The notes under the pieces: generated by a model
What the model was told of the DNA's origin: nothing
Database searches by the model: none
What the model saw: the letters and a program-made list of their open reading frames with translations, nothing else
Origin: CAYTCZ01 sp964436315
Lineage (GTDB): Bacteria; Actinomycetota; Thermoleophilia; Gaiellales; Gaiellaceae
Reading direction: 5' to 3'
DNA length: 64,000 bases
Assembly: GCA_964436315.1 (NCBI GenBank)
Contig: CAYTCZ010000001.1
Span: forward strand, 13,205-77,204
Part shown: piece after piece, positions 19,201 through 27,823 of the stretch
Layout of the letters: each line of letters begins with the position of its first letter
How positions within the stretch are numbered: the first letter of the stretch is position 1
Program-made: the position numbers and the translations under genes

Positions 19201-19491
19201 CAGACCGAATGCCGCAAGCTCGATCGGCTCGAACTCGGCCACGGTCGAGAACGGCATGACGTTCCCCTGGACGTACCCCTCGTCGGCGAGCAGTTCGAGG
19301 TCCGAAAAGACCTGCCGCGCTCGGGGCAGCGCGTGCTCCAGCGCCTCGGCGTCATCGAGGGATCGACGTTCCCCTTCGTTCGACTCCCAGTAGAACACGA
19401 CCCCGCCGCGGTTCACGTCGGGCAAACCCCGAAGGTCGTAGGTCGTCGTGGCACCGCCCTTCCGACGTCGAATTCGATCCAGGAACCGCAT
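16282..19491 (-). CDS. zorD: Zorya ZorD, SNF2-family helicase
   Basis: 1069 residues. Residues ~435-870 are a SNF2/SWI2 helicase: Walker A DEMGLGKT (471-478), DEAH box in VAVLDEAHYIKN, LALSATPVENRLEEL, and the C-terminal motor with LSPQATGLGLNI and DRVHRIGQTRPV. The ~430-residue N-terminal region is the ZorD-type extension, without a domain I can name. The last ~90 residues are winged-helix-like (LHEVARSAGVT...ALNVRGVPVL) and resemble the PglZ C-terminus in this window. In type I Zorya, ZorD is the DNA-degrading or translocating effector recruited after ZorAB senses infection. The ATG follows the TAA of zorC with no gap. Confidence 0.9.
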   Translation of the reverse strand: MRFLDRIRRRKGGATTTYDLRGLPDVNRGGVVFYWESNEGERRSLDDAEALEHALPRARQVFSDLELLADEGYVQGNVMPFSTVAEFEPIELAAFGLELSQGWKAEARPSAPIGRGSPKVRIHWQTPWDDTFVGEGNDRFVPVDCGFWDRQHSRLHILPREFAKMRARIASQPERFDRVSDEYAFLQQVQELAEQGADVAPEGGLAVSQQLKSERYLVPRADEVKAEIRPTPDGGLEIRPTLPGHESFEAADELMETGVAPVMSRQTGLHGRGRERIAYDEEVRQRIDVIRAVPKVPAAEVEEFAQDPGRYVESRVGRARPDLAKAAAEMDFSAAAKRLAEIDVANFGPRVRGEVEYVPGPSYAPRGGPGLLSIAEDDARRVPTPKTEDDSSPEGVEKPPVVVLEVADNVDELEFSARTAEALRSQLTRYTVSGAFQGRLRPHQEEGHVWLRNLWDAAQNEAHGQGGLLADEMGLGKTVQVAALLAHLHETRALRPSLIVGPGAVVRNWLDEIEKFIGRDVDVYQHRGPSRTRDPAELVRHDIVAVTYDTMANDQRVFARIPFQVAVLDEAHYIKNHGTKRSRASRALDAKLRLALSATPVENRLEELWAVIEFAQPGLLGTMRQFMADVVRPIEGGGKRAAEASSRTLQTLGPHYLRRMKSLLTDLPEKTVDTCAVKMTEFERTVYEAVVAEHRSGQKGALAAINELVVCSTHPWALRDRAHELGLADLFDQHDGDPNAIVRSSGKFQFMMDKLREIERRGEKAVIFTSRRVLQPLVQMAVRHEFGFRPVVVNGEQSATARYDEIQRFQRAEGFGVIVLSPQATGLGLNITAANHVIHLTREWNPSKENQATDRVHRIGQTRPVAVHVPIATADGLFTVDQRIDQLMREKAELADSVIRKSSDLSFSVEAIGVVLTEDSGSEVDQIDEMLEVEEMTMKRLRTQPSEVRAPVKKVALPDHVRAVGAGRKVAEAEAFVQQVFESGSWGRRLRERQLDHEGARTIMVALMQHRRPHLHEVARSAGVTMGRTRRSLGALKTALNVRGVPVLSSDDEGFYHLDVERLRHGMSD

Positions 19492-20574
19492 TTATAGCCC
19501 CAACCTTCGCAACAGATACCTCGTGTTCCCCTGCCAGTTGGCGGAGTGAATGATGCGATCGATAGCCCGCGAACGATTCTTCAAGCTCCCGACCCAATGC
19601 ATCTTCGCCTTCAGCTCTTGAAAGTAATCGGCGGGATAGACGTACCCGGCATTTCCGACGTCTGCGAACTCGATCACGCCGAACGCCCCGAAATCGAGAA
19701 AAACCGCATCCCGAGACGAGTCCACCTGAACGTCCGTCGCCACATCCAGGTATCTGCTCCAAAACGCAAAACGTTCGTTGTCCGACCAGAAAAACTCCTG
19801 CAGTCGCAGAAATCTCACCAGAGTCCCGAGAAATCTTCGGACCTCGTCCGTGAGGTCCCACGTCTCCCACGCACGTCCCTCGCACTCCATGACCAGCGAG
19901 CGAACGCTCGGCACCTTCGACACGGACGAAGGGTGTACCGAACTGGTGTAGAGTCGCGTCATCGCCGACGTCAGGAGCGTGTCGGATGCCGTCGAAAACA
20001 TCGTCCGAAGCTCCTCCGGTTCGAAGAGATCCCAAACTTGGGTCGAGCCACTTTCAACCGCCGCGTTCCGCAGACCTTGACGCCACCGCTCACTCCGTAC
20101 CAGCGTTCGCTCGCATGCTTCGTCGAAGGAGTACCCGGACTCGTGGGCGAGCGACAGGAACTGCGGGCCTTCGCCTTCCAGCAGCAACCGCTGCCCCGCG
20201 CCGAGATCTGGACGTTCCATCAGCAAGCGCGCGAGGTTCTCGTGATGTTCTTGTGTCGAGGGATTCTGGACCCCCAGCCATAGAGAACGCGTCGACACGA
20301 GCGTGGTGTCGAGCGCCAGCAGCTCCAGAACCCGCCGCGATACGTCGGGGGAAGGATGTTCCAGGAGCGCGCCTACCAGGCGACGCTCCGTGCTGCTCAG
20401 TGCGGCGAGCAAACGTCTCGGTTCCGAAAACGACCGAAACTTGCGGATGAGGTGCTCGACGAGCGGCGAGCCACTCGAAATTCGACCGTCCTCGAGGTCG
20501 GACCCCTTCTGTCGGTGATTCTCTCGGACCTCATCCAGTGCGGAGAGCAGACGGCTCGGACGAAAGGCTCTCAT
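19492..20574 (-). CDS. zorC: Zorya ZorC, EH-signature protein
   Basis: 360 residues, shorter than the E. coli type I ZorC that I recall as over 500. The C-terminus shows the EH-signature pattern: FLDFGAFGVIEFADVGNAGYVY with Glu302, followed by RIIHSANWQGNTRYLLRRL with His343 (His326 is another candidate). The N-terminal two thirds are helical without recognised domains. Its ATG overlaps the zorB stop by 4 bp, and its TAA abuts the zorD ATG, so the order A-B-C-D is that of type I Zorya. ZorC is thought to bind DNA and act with ZorD in the cytoplasm. Confidence 0.8.
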   Translation of the reverse strand: MRAFRPSRLLSALDEVRENHRQKGSDLEDGRISSGSPLVEHLIRKFRSFSEPRRLLAALSSTERRLVGALLEHPSPDVSRRVLELLALDTTLVSTRSLWLGVQNPSTQEHHENLARLLMERPDLGAGQRLLLEGEGPQFLSLAHESGYSFDEACERTLVRSERWRQGLRNAAVESGSTQVWDLFEPEELRTMFSTASDTLLTSAMTRLYTSSVHPSSVSKVPSVRSLVMECEGRAWETWDLTDEVRRFLGTLVRFLRLQEFFWSDNERFAFWSRYLDVATDVQVDSSRDAVFLDFGAFGVIEFADVGNAGYVYPADYFQELKAKMHWVGSLKNRSRAIDRIIHSANWQGNTRYLLRRLGL

Positions 20575-21344
20575 TGGATGAACATCTTGCTGAGCATGAC
20601 CAGTGCGATCTCGTCTTTCAGCCGGAACCGGACCTCGAGCCTTCGCGAAGCGTCTTCGTCCTCCTCCCCCGCTTCGTTTAGGACCGGTCGCGAGCTCGAG
20701 TAGCCGATGGCTGCCAGAATCCCGCGCGGCGAGTAGGCGCGGCCCAGCTGTTCCTCGATGACGAACTCCATCGCGGAATAGGCGCGCGCCTGGGACAGCT
20801 CGAGGTTGAACAGATAACCCTCGTCGACGCTCTTGGTCCGACGGAAGTTGGAGTTCGTATGGCCCTCGAAGATGATCTGGTCGACGTAGGGCCTGAGTTC
20901 CTCGTCGCCGAGCAGCGCGTCGAAATAGTCCTCGATGAATCCGGCGATCACCCTTTTCCCACCGGCGGTCAGTGTGGCCGAACCCTCGGCGAACAGAACG
21001 CGGGACCCCAGCGTCACCGTCCCTCGTTCGACGTCGAACGTCACGTCCTGTCGGCCTTCGAACGTCTTGCGAAGTCGTTCGGTGATCTTCGCGCGAGTCT
21101 GCAGGGCCTTCCGCGCCTGGTCCTGCAACTCGAGCAGCCTGGAGGACTGCTGTTTGATCCGCTGCTCCTGGTCCTGTAACTCCTTCTGCTGGTCCACCAA
21201 CTGCTGACGTTGAGTTTCGATGTCGATCTTCGCCGCGAGGATCGTACCGATGAGCAGCACGATGAACACCAGCAGCAACCCTGCCATCAGGTCGGAGTAC
21301 GACATCCAGTAGTCGTGCACACCGGGTGAGGAGCTCCGTCTCAT
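20571..21344 (-). CDS. zorB: Zorya ZorB, MotB/OmpA-like stator subunit
   Basis: 257 residues. A single transmembrane helix (YSDLMAGLLLVFIVLLIG, ~17-36) contains Asp19, the position of the ion-carrying Asp in MotB-type stators. A coiled-coil stretch of Gln/Lys follows (~45-90), then an OmpA/MotB-like peptidoglycan-binding domain (VLFAEGSATLT...IFEGHTNS). With ZorA it should form an ion-driven inner-membrane motor whose periplasmic part grips peptidoglycan. The start ATG overlaps the zorA stop by 4 bp, and the stop overlaps zorC by 4 bp. Confidence 0.9.
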   Translation of the reverse strand: MRRSSSPGVHDYWMSYSDLMAGLLLVFIVLLIGTILAAKIDIETQRQQLVDQQKELQDQEQRIKQQSSRLLELQDQARKALQTRAKITERLRKTFEGRQDVTFDVERGTVTLGSRVLFAEGSATLTAGGKRVIAGFIEDYFDALLGDEELRPYVDQIIFEGHTNSNFRRTKSVDEGYLFNLELSQARAYSAMEFVIEEQLGRAYSPRGILAAIGYSSSRPVLNEAGEEDEDASRRLEVRFRLKDEIALVMLSKMFIQ

Positions 21345-22960
21345 TCAGCCCCTCCGTCCTGGGCGATGTTGATCTTCTGCGTCCGCGCCGAATCGGCCAC
21401 CCCGCTGGTCAGCTGCGTGCGCGCCGAATCGGCCACCCCGCTGGTCATCAGCTGCGTCACTCGGTCGAGCTCGTCCAGCCGTACCGACAAACTCATCAAC
21501 GTGCCGTTGAAACGGTTGACGACCTCGGCGGTCGCTCCATCGAATACACTGAGCGTTTCCTGAAGGCTTTGCTCGGTGTTGGAGAGCTGCTGATTGAGCA
21601 GCGCCGAAAGGCTGTTGACCTTTTCGAGCGCGACATCGAGTGCCTCGACGTTCTGCGACATTCCCTCCTGTAGTTCCATGCCGAGGCGCTGCGCCGACTC
21701 GCCGAACCGTTCCATCGTCGTCGGGAGCTCGTTGACGGCCGAACGGATTCCCGCCTGCGCCTCTCGCAGTTCTCCGAGGCCACGGTTGAGATCGACCACC
21801 CCCGAATGAACCTGAAGCGCCGCTTCTCGAAGTCGATCGCTCGTCTCGTCATGGCGTTCCGTATGCTCGCGCCAGGCGATCGCCAACTCGCGCTGGAGGA
21901 CCGCGTTGCCGTCCAGTCGGTCTAGAAGCTCTTGCAGCCCCCGCTCGGTCTCCCGATGCCATTCGAGCGTCCTATCGAGGGCCACCCCGAGGTCGTCGAA
22001 CTGTTGGCTCAGCTTTTCGTGAAACGACGAAGAGAAACCCTCCATCATCGAGCCCAGCGCTTCGCGGTGAGCGTCTTGCGACGCCTCCCCGATCTTGGTG
22101 ACCGCGTTCTGGACCCCCTCGAACGATGGCGTCAGCGCCGTCGCAATCGCCGCCGGGAGGTCGCTGACCAGGGTTCCCAGGTAGCCGCCCTGCTCCTCGG
22201 CCGCGACCACCATCTGCTGGGCCGCTTTCGAGATCTTCTTCAGGAGCTCGTCGTTGGACTGGTGTTTGAGCCGCGAAATGCTCCCCGCGAGTTCCGTCGC
22301 GACGGACTCGACCTCCGAGCGAACCAGGCGTCCCGCGACGAGGCTCGCCATCGACATGCAAATTCCGACGATCGACGAGTGAAACGCAACCGATACGCCA
22401 GCGAGCAGCGTGTTCATCCCCACCATCATCGCTTCGCTGCCAGACGTCGAGTCGAGCCCCCCGAGCCCTCCCACGAGTCCGATGAAGGTGAACAGAATGC
22501 CGAGCGCCGTGAAGAGCGGAGGTGCGAGGTCGATCACCGCGCGCACGGTCATCGGTGCCGCCGCCATGATGTCGTCTACCCATATCTCGGCCGCGTCATC
22601 CCTCACTCGGCCCTGCTGAAAGATCCTCAGCTGAAGCGGAGTCGGAAGTAGGATCACGACGTGGGGGATGCCGCGGTCTCCGCCCGCGGAGAACGTCGAT
22701 GGGTCGACGTCCTGCAGACGGACACGAGCCTCCTCCACCCGCTCTACCAGGGTTCCCAGGCGCCACACCGCCACGACTGTGAGTAGCGTCCCGGCGAGCA
22801 TCGCTCCCCAGAACACGACCTCCGGTGGAGTGACGACTCCATCACCCGGTTCCAATGCCAGATAGGTCCCGGCGACGAAGATGAACGCCAACGCCGGGAT
22901 CACTCCCCAGGCGCCTGGTCCTCTCAGTTTTTTGCTTCGGCTTTCTCCCTCTCGCGCCAT
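21341..22960 (-). CDS. zorA: Zorya ZorA, MotA-like motor subunit
   Basis: 539 residues from the ATG at 22960, which has GGGGG upstream; longer upstream frames have no RBS. Two N-terminal transmembrane segments (VIPALAFIFVAGTYLAL; FWGAMLAGTLLTVVAVW) and two more in the MotA/ExbB-like core (LFTALGILFTFIGLVGGL; VGMNTLLAGVSVAFHSSIVG) are followed by a ~300-residue coiled-coil cytoplasmic tail, the hallmark of ZorA. The tail proper ends in a duplicated 12-residue unit (TSGVADSARTQ twice). ZorA5B2-type motors sense envelope perturbation by phage and signal through the tail. First gene of the Zorya operon. Confidence 0.9.
   Translation of the reverse strand: MAREGESRSKKLRGPGAWGVIPALAFIFVAGTYLALEPGDGVVTPPEVVFWGAMLAGTLLTVVAVWRLGTLVERVEEARVRLQDVDPSTFSAGGDRGIPHVVILLPTPLQLRIFQQGRVRDDAAEIWVDDIMAAAPMTVRAVIDLAPPLFTALGILFTFIGLVGGLGGLDSTSGSEAMMVGMNTLLAGVSVAFHSSIVGICMSMASLVAGRLVRSEVESVATELAGSISRLKHQSNDELLKKISKAAQQMVVAAEEQGGYLGTLVSDLPAAIATALTPSFEGVQNAVTKIGEASQDAHREALGSMMEGFSSSFHEKLSQQFDDLGVALDRTLEWHRETERGLQELLDRLDGNAVLQRELAIAWREHTERHDETSDRLREAALQVHSGVVDLNRGLGELREAQAGIRSAVNELPTTMERFGESAQRLGMELQEGMSQNVEALDVALEKVNSLSALLNQQLSNTEQSLQETLSVFDGATAEVVNRFNGTLMSLSVRLDELDRVTQLMTSGVADSARTQLTSGVADSARTQKINIAQDGGAE
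21377..21448. repeat. In-frame 36-bp tandem duplication in zorA 3' end
   Basis: Two adjacent copies with period 36 bp share a near-identical core (CGCGCCGAATCGGCCACC... at 21384 and 21420). They encode the 12-residue unit SGVADSARTQLT twice near the ZorA C-terminus. The length is a multiple of three, so copy-number change would lengthen or shorten the tail without breaking the frame. Confidence 0.85.
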
Positions 22961-23224
22961 CAGCGGCCCCCTTACTTCCTGGCCTGTCCAGCCATCGCCA
23001 GTCCCGCATCCCATAGGCAACGCTCGTCGGGCGACGAAGCGTTGGAGCGCGTCGCATGAGCCGATGCCGATCTGGGAGACCACCGTTGTAGCATCGATTG
23101 TCCCGTGGGACGAGGTGTTGGATGAAGCGAGGCGCCCCGGACTCGTGCCGGCGGTCATCGCCAGTTGGAGGCCCGCGGAGTGGCGCCAGTGCGCTGCCGT
23201 ACATGCCTACCTCGCGACGAGGGG

Positions 23225-24040
23225 TCACTTCGGAACACGCGTCCTTGCGCCGTTGCAATCGTTGGCTATCAGCGCCTCCATCCACGCGATCAGATGCTCG
23301 CTCTTCTCGTCGAGCTTGCCTTCGACAGCTCGGTTGAGGGCCGCGATCGCCGGCGGCGCGGACTCTGTCTCGGACGACTCCTCCTCCCTGTCGGGGCGAA
23401 CTACTTCCAGCGTAGGGTAATGGCAGTGGAACACCATCAGACACCGCACGTCTCGCTTCGACTTCCGTGCCAGCTCTTCGAGTTTCTCGAGGCTCTTCCG
23501 CGAGGGAGCAGGCCCGGACATGGTGTCAGCGAGAGGCACGCAATCTTTGTCTCGTTTCTCGAAGCCGACCGGTATGCAGGGATTGAGCTCTCGGCTGCAG
23601 TAGGTGGCCTCCGTCCCCACGACGACCTTCAGTGTCCAGGGGGTCCCCCGAGGGTCCGTCACCCCGTACTCCATCTCCACCCTCACGTCTTCGGGGAGGC
23701 TCCCATCGCCCTCCCAGTCGGACGTCTCTAGAAAATCGGGCCAAGGCTCCGGTTTGTCGGTCTCGTCATCGTCGTCGAACGAATGTGTCGTCGGTGCGAC
23801 GGGACCCGGTTGCGACCGGACTGGCGACTTTGGCAGGGTCGCCGCCCCCGGACTGTCGGGCGCCGGCTCCGCCACCTCCGGTTTTCGCTCACCTTCGATG
23901 GACATCTCCGCCACTTCCACCGCCACCGGGCTCGTCGCTTGCGCAACTTCCGTGCCTCTTCCGTCGCACGCGCTCATCCACAGGAGTGCCACCGCGCACG
24001 CGCCCACTACGTTGCCCACCGTCCTGCTGTCGTTCTTCAT
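23225..24040 (-). CDS. Putative lipoprotein
   Basis: 271 residues. A type II signal peptide (GACAVALLWMSAC) has a lipobox MSAC with Cys25. A Pro/Glu/Asp-rich low-complexity linker follows (~30-105), then a compact domain with five or six Cys (YCSRELNPC, DCVPL, RCLMVFHC), probably disulfide-bonded outside the inner membrane. No family recognised. It lies 264 bp upstream of zorA on the same strand; the gap and its own signal peptide make a functional link to Zorya doubtful. Confidence 0.65.
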   Translation of the reverse strand: MKNDSRTVGNVVGACAVALLWMSACDGRGTEVAQATSPVAVEVAEMSIEGERKPEVAEPAPDSPGAATLPKSPVRSQPGPVAPTTHSFDDDDETDKPEPWPDFLETSDWEGDGSLPEDVRVEMEYGVTDPRGTPWTLKVVVGTEATYCSRELNPCIPVGFEKRDKDCVPLADTMSGPAPSRKSLEKLEELARKSKRDVRCLMVFHCHYPTLEVVRPDREEESSETESAPPAIAALNRAVEGKLDEKSEHLIAWMEALIANDCNGARTRVPK

Positions 24041-24202
24041 GTCCGCCTCCCCGGTCGCCGGTCGCCTCCCGTGGACCGTAACGCCTCATCCGGTACAAAC
24101 CGTGCCCGGCGCGATCGACTAGAGTAAAGGCTGCGGTCTTCTGTTGGGTGATGTCGTCTCATGGAAAGGAGGCCCGGCGGCATCGACTCAGCGGCAATCG
24201 AC

Positions 24203-26557
24203 TCATTCCTGCGAGCGCGCGCGGTTGCGTTCAGCAACGCGCACCTGCAGCGTCTGCCGAATCTGAGTGTAGAGGCGAGCGTTCTCGTTCTCACGGTCGC
24301 GAATCTTCACGACCAACGCGTACGCTTCGAGTTGCTCGACTACGGACTCGCCCCAGTACGGGTCGTTCCGCGTGACGACCACGAACATTCGATTGTCGCG
24401 CCGTTTCGCCGTGGGGGATTTGAATGTCCATCGTGAACACTGGACGGTGCCTTTGTTCCGCCTCGTCGTCGGGTGCGAACGCCCGGTATCCAACTCGGAA
24501 ATCGTTTCGTGCTCGTCGTCGTCAGTGGCTGCGTCAAACGCCTTCTTCGCGTCTGCCAGGGACGGCGCTTCAATCAAATGAAAGTAGATTTTCGCAGCCC
24601 GGTAGTCAGCACGCGTGGAACGAACGGGCGGTGTGTACGCCAGCGAGACGACGACCTCCCGACGTCTGAGCCCCGCACTGAAGAAGTCCGCGGGCACCGG
24701 AAGCTCGAAGAAGTGGTGCTGCTTGTTCGCGATCTTTTCGCGGACGAGCAGACAAACATCGTCCTCCGCGGACCGGAACAACGTGTCGTCGTCGACCACT
24801 CCGTAGCCGCACAGGCGGGCCACGCGTTCGTGGTCGCTGGCAGTTGGTTTTGCGTTGTAGTGCAGGAGGTCGACCGATTCGGGCGATGGCGCTGCGTTAG
24901 CGACCAGAAGCGCCCGGGCGAGGTCTGGGGTCATGTCATCGTACTCTCCGAAGAGTCTCGTCGCGAGGTGAGCGACGTGCGGCGCCGCGAAGCTCGTCCC
25001 TGCCATCTCCGTGAGCGGCTTACCCGAAGCGAAGTTGATCGACAGCGTCAGTCGCCCGAGTCCTCGCTCGGTGCTTTGCTTGCTATACCGATCGACCACC
25101 GAATTGCCACCTACCGCCACCAGGTCGGGCTTCATGGCGCCACCGATCGACGGCCCGCAACGAGTGAACGGAGACGGCTGGCCGCGCATCGCAATCGGAA
25201 TCTCTTCGATGGTTTCTTTTCCCCTTGCTGCTTGACGAGTTGCGCTTCTACCACGCTCCCTCTCCGCGATGGATCCGACAGTCAGGGCGTTCAGGGATGT
25301 GCCGGGATCCGCAACCCGCTGTTCGAGGAGGTAGTCGGGGTAGTCGGCAGCCTGGTCAAGAAAAGGTGGGGCGTTGCCCGCCGGCACGACGAATAGAACA
25401 CCTTCTTTCCGAGACAGCTCGTCGAGGGTGACGGCGAGGGGGCGCAGGCCCCTGCCGTCGAATGCGAGACGCGCGTCCGAGATGGATAGGACGAACACTC
25501 GGCAGGCATACTCCTCCCGAAACTCACGGACCGCCGCGATCACACGATTCTCGATAAACTCGTTGTCATATGAATTGTCGTCTTCCAGAACCTTCCCGCT
25601 GAGGATGGTCAGTTGCGGGGCGAAGGAGAGCGACTCGAGGCGCGCCTCGACATCGCCATACAGGCCTATCCCTGCCACCGCTGTGCCGTGCCCATGCTTG
25701 TCAGCGGGGTCGGTGATGCCTTCGTGGAACGACTGGGTATCGCCGACTGCAGGCGCGAGGAGCGGATGGTTCGCGACTATCCCACTATCGAGCACTCCGA
25801 GTGCGGGCGCGTCAGCGGGCGGGCGGGGGATCTCGTCTAGCTCGGAGATGGCGATGTCGAGCAGAGCTGGCTCGAAGCTGTATGTCGGCGGCAGGTCTAC
25901 GAGTCGGACATCGCGATGCTCGAGAAGCCAATCCAAGTCCGCCTCCCGCACGGAAAGCCGGAAGATGGTCATGGCATCGAGCCGCAGCGTGCCCTTTACT
26001 GTGAGTTCTCTCTCTCGGAGATGTTTCTGAAACGATGACTCGATTTCCTCGCGGTCTCTCAGCAGCGGCCAGAGCTCCACGTCGACCAGGAACGGAGAAT
26101 CGCTCGGGACTCCTTCGCGCGATAGGAGCTGTCCCATGCGATCGTTTCGAGTCCACGTCCCCATGCGGTCGAGCGCGAAGAGCAACGCCTTTCGGGTCGG
26201 AATGCTCCCGCCAATGAGTTGCTCGATCCGCGAGCGGAACGTCAACAGACCGTGTTCATCCGCAAAGACGAGGACGACATCATCCCCCGCCTGAGAGACG
26301 AATTCTACGCCGCTTATGAACTCGAAATCCGTGGGACGGAGGCGATGACCGACGGTCAACTTCAGCAAGAGCCTGGAATCGTAGCCCGGGTGAAGAGCTC
26401 CGGCCTCGTGCGTCGCCTCTTGGAACTCCTTGGCCAACGATCGCCCATACGATCGAATGTCAGCGGGAGTCTCGGGGCCACGAGGAGGCTGCCCTGAGCG
26501 ACGGTTCGTCTCGAAGTTCTCTCGCTGGAATTTCAGGTGTTCGTACGAATCGGCCAT
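24203..26557 (-). CDS. Subtilisin-like S8 peptidase, defence-type
   Basis: 784 residues without a signal peptide, so probably cytoplasmic. The catalytic triad is visible: Asp257 (ALGVLDSGI), His290 (KHGHGTAVAG) and Ser522 (MAGTSFAAPHVA), with oxyanion Asn395 (VPAGNAPPF). A ~240-residue N-terminal region may be an inhibitory or substrate-sensing segment, and ~180 residues follow the catalytic domain. It is 30 bp downstream of an AAA+ ATPase gene and preceded by GGGGG. Subtilase/AAA+ pairs recur, to my knowledge, in bacterial conflict islands; the ATPase would recognise or deliver the substrate. Substrate unknown. Confidence 0.85.
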   Translation of the reverse strand: MADSYEHLKFQRENFETNRRSGQPPRGPETPADIRSYGRSLAKEFQEATHEAGALHPGYDSRLLLKLTVGHRLRPTDFEFISGVEFVSQAGDDVVLVFADEHGLLTFRSRIEQLIGGSIPTRKALLFALDRMGTWTRNDRMGQLLSREGVPSDSPFLVDVELWPLLRDREEIESSFQKHLRERELTVKGTLRLDAMTIFRLSVREADLDWLLEHRDVRLVDLPPTYSFEPALLDIAISELDEIPRPPADAPALGVLDSGIVANHPLLAPAVGDTQSFHEGITDPADKHGHGTAVAGIGLYGDVEARLESLSFAPQLTILSGKVLEDDNSYDNEFIENRVIAAVREFREEYACRVFVLSISDARLAFDGRGLRPLAVTLDELSRKEGVLFVVPAGNAPPFLDQAADYPDYLLEQRVADPGTSLNALTVGSIAERERGRSATRQAARGKETIEEIPIAMRGQPSPFTRCGPSIGGAMKPDLVAVGGNSVVDRYSKQSTERGLGRLTLSINFASGKPLTEMAGTSFAAPHVAHLATRLFGEYDDMTPDLARALLVANAAPSPESVDLLHYNAKPTASDHERVARLCGYGVVDDDTLFRSAEDDVCLLVREKIANKQHHFFELPVPADFFSAGLRRREVVVSLAYTPPVRSTRADYRAAKIYFHLIEAPSLADAKKAFDAATDDDEHETISELDTGRSHPTTRRNKGTVQCSRWTFKSPTAKRRDNRMFVVVTRNDPYWGESVVEQLEAYALVVKIRDRENENARLYTQIRQTLQVRVAERNRARSQE

Positions 26558-26587
26558 GTCATCCCCCGTTCAGGCTCGAAGCAATTC

Positions 26588-27583
26588 TCAGGTAGCGGTC
26601 TCCGACGATGCGCGTCGCGCAGCCTCTTTCTGAAGCGCCAGTTCCAGGTGGCGCAAGCGCAGAAAGTCTCCCCCTCCCACGACCATCTCCTTCACGCTGC
26701 GGATGAGCACGCGCTCGATGTCGGCGAACGACCACCCTGCAAACCATTCCGCGACGGGAATGGTATCCAGATCCATGTCCAACCGCACTCCGCGCAGCCG
26801 GCGACGTACGAACTCTACGATCTCGCCGTCATCCGGCGGAGCGAACAGCAGGACCTCTTCGAAACGACGCCACACCGCCGGGTCGAGCATCCTTTCGTGG
26901 TTGGTCGCTGCCACAATCAGGCTTTCGCCCGTGTAATCGTCCATCATCTGAAGGACGGAGTTCACGACGCGACGCAGCTCTCCGTGGTCACTTCCATCGG
27001 CCCTCGCCTTCCCGATCGCGTCGAACTCGTCGAAGAGCGCGACGCATGGTGCTTTCTCGATGAAATCGAAAATGCCGCGCAGGTTGGCCGCGGTCTGCCC
27101 GAGGAACGACGAGACGACGCCGTCGATGCGGATCACCGCCAACGGCAGATCGAGCTCGTATGCGAGCGCCTCGGCCGAGGCCGTCTTCCCACACCCCGGT
27201 GGACCATAGAACAGCATCTTCGAAACGGGTCTCAGACCGTACGACGAGAGTTCCTCACGTCGTCGGCACTCCAGCAGCACTGACTCGATGGTCTCGCGGG
27301 TGGGATTCGCGAGAATGAGGTCGTCGAGCTGCCGGGCCGGTTCCCGAAGGGTTAGCAGTGGTAGCCCACGCTCCGAGTCTGTCGGGATCTCGTGGGTGAA
27401 CCGTTCGGACCGCGACTGGTCCCGGGATCGACCGTACAGAATCCGCTCGAGGTCGTTCGCCAGCAGATGATGTTGCTTCTGCCGCTCCTGCCGGATCACC
27501 TCTTCCGCGGCCTCACGGAAGGAGTCCCGGTCTCCATCGGACCCGGCACGCACCAGTTTTCGCAGCAGTTTTCCAGACGCCAT
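26588..27583 (-). CDS. AAA+ ATPase partner of S8 peptidase
   Basis: 331 residues. Walker A GPPGCGKT (127-134), Walker B VALFDEFD (~181-188), sensor 1 IVAATNHERML and arginine finger WRRFEE place it with the FtsH/spastin-like classic AAA clade. The helical N-terminal ~80 residues are probably the substrate- or partner-binding part. It is the first gene of a two-gene unit with the downstream subtilase. Likely acts as a threading or gating ring for the protease, by analogy with AAA-protease pairs; this is inference from gene order. Confidence 0.85.
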   Translation of the reverse strand: MASGKLLRKLVRAGSDGDRDSFREAAEEVIRQERQKQHHLLANDLERILYGRSRDQSRSERFTHEIPTDSERGLPLLTLREPARQLDDLILANPTRETIESVLLECRRREELSSYGLRPVSKMLFYGPPGCGKTASAEALAYELDLPLAVIRIDGVVSSFLGQTAANLRGIFDFIEKAPCVALFDEFDAIGKARADGSDHGELRRVVNSVLQMMDDYTGESLIVAATNHERMLDPAVWRRFEEVLLFAPPDDGEIVEFVRRRLRGVRLDMDLDTIPVAEWFAGWSFADIERVLIRSVKEMVVGGGDFLRLRHLELALQKEAARRASSETAT

Positions 27584-27705
27584 CTAGCGAGCCCTCTCTT
27601 CGCCACCCACTACCTTGACACAGGGAGCGGGGCGAGGCGAGCGAATTGGAGTCCCGCCGCCAGCCGTTCGGCCCGTTCGCCGGCTGCGCCGTGAGCAGAC
27701 GCTTT

Positions 27706-27796
27706 CGGTGGCACGGCGTCTAGCCGGGCGGGACGCCCGCTCACCGAGGTCGGTGGCATGGCCTCGAGCCGGGCGGGGACGCCCGCTCACCGATGT
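27706..27796. repeat. Tandem 45/46-bp palindromic repeat
   Basis: Two adjacent units (27706-27750 and 27751-27796) start CGGTGGCA and end GCTCACCGA. Each contains a stem-forming core GCCGGGCGGGACGCCCGCT. They fill the 240-bp gap between the AAA+ gene and the upstream operon and look like REP-type elements or a terminator pair. No T-tract is present. Confidence 0.7.
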
Positions 27797-27823
27797 AGCG
27801 GGCATCCTGCCGTGTCGAGGCCG

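Noticed and set aside
22961..23158. N-terminal extension of ZorA
   Set aside because: No RBS and no hydrophobic or conserved content; the ATG at 22960 has GGGGG upstream.
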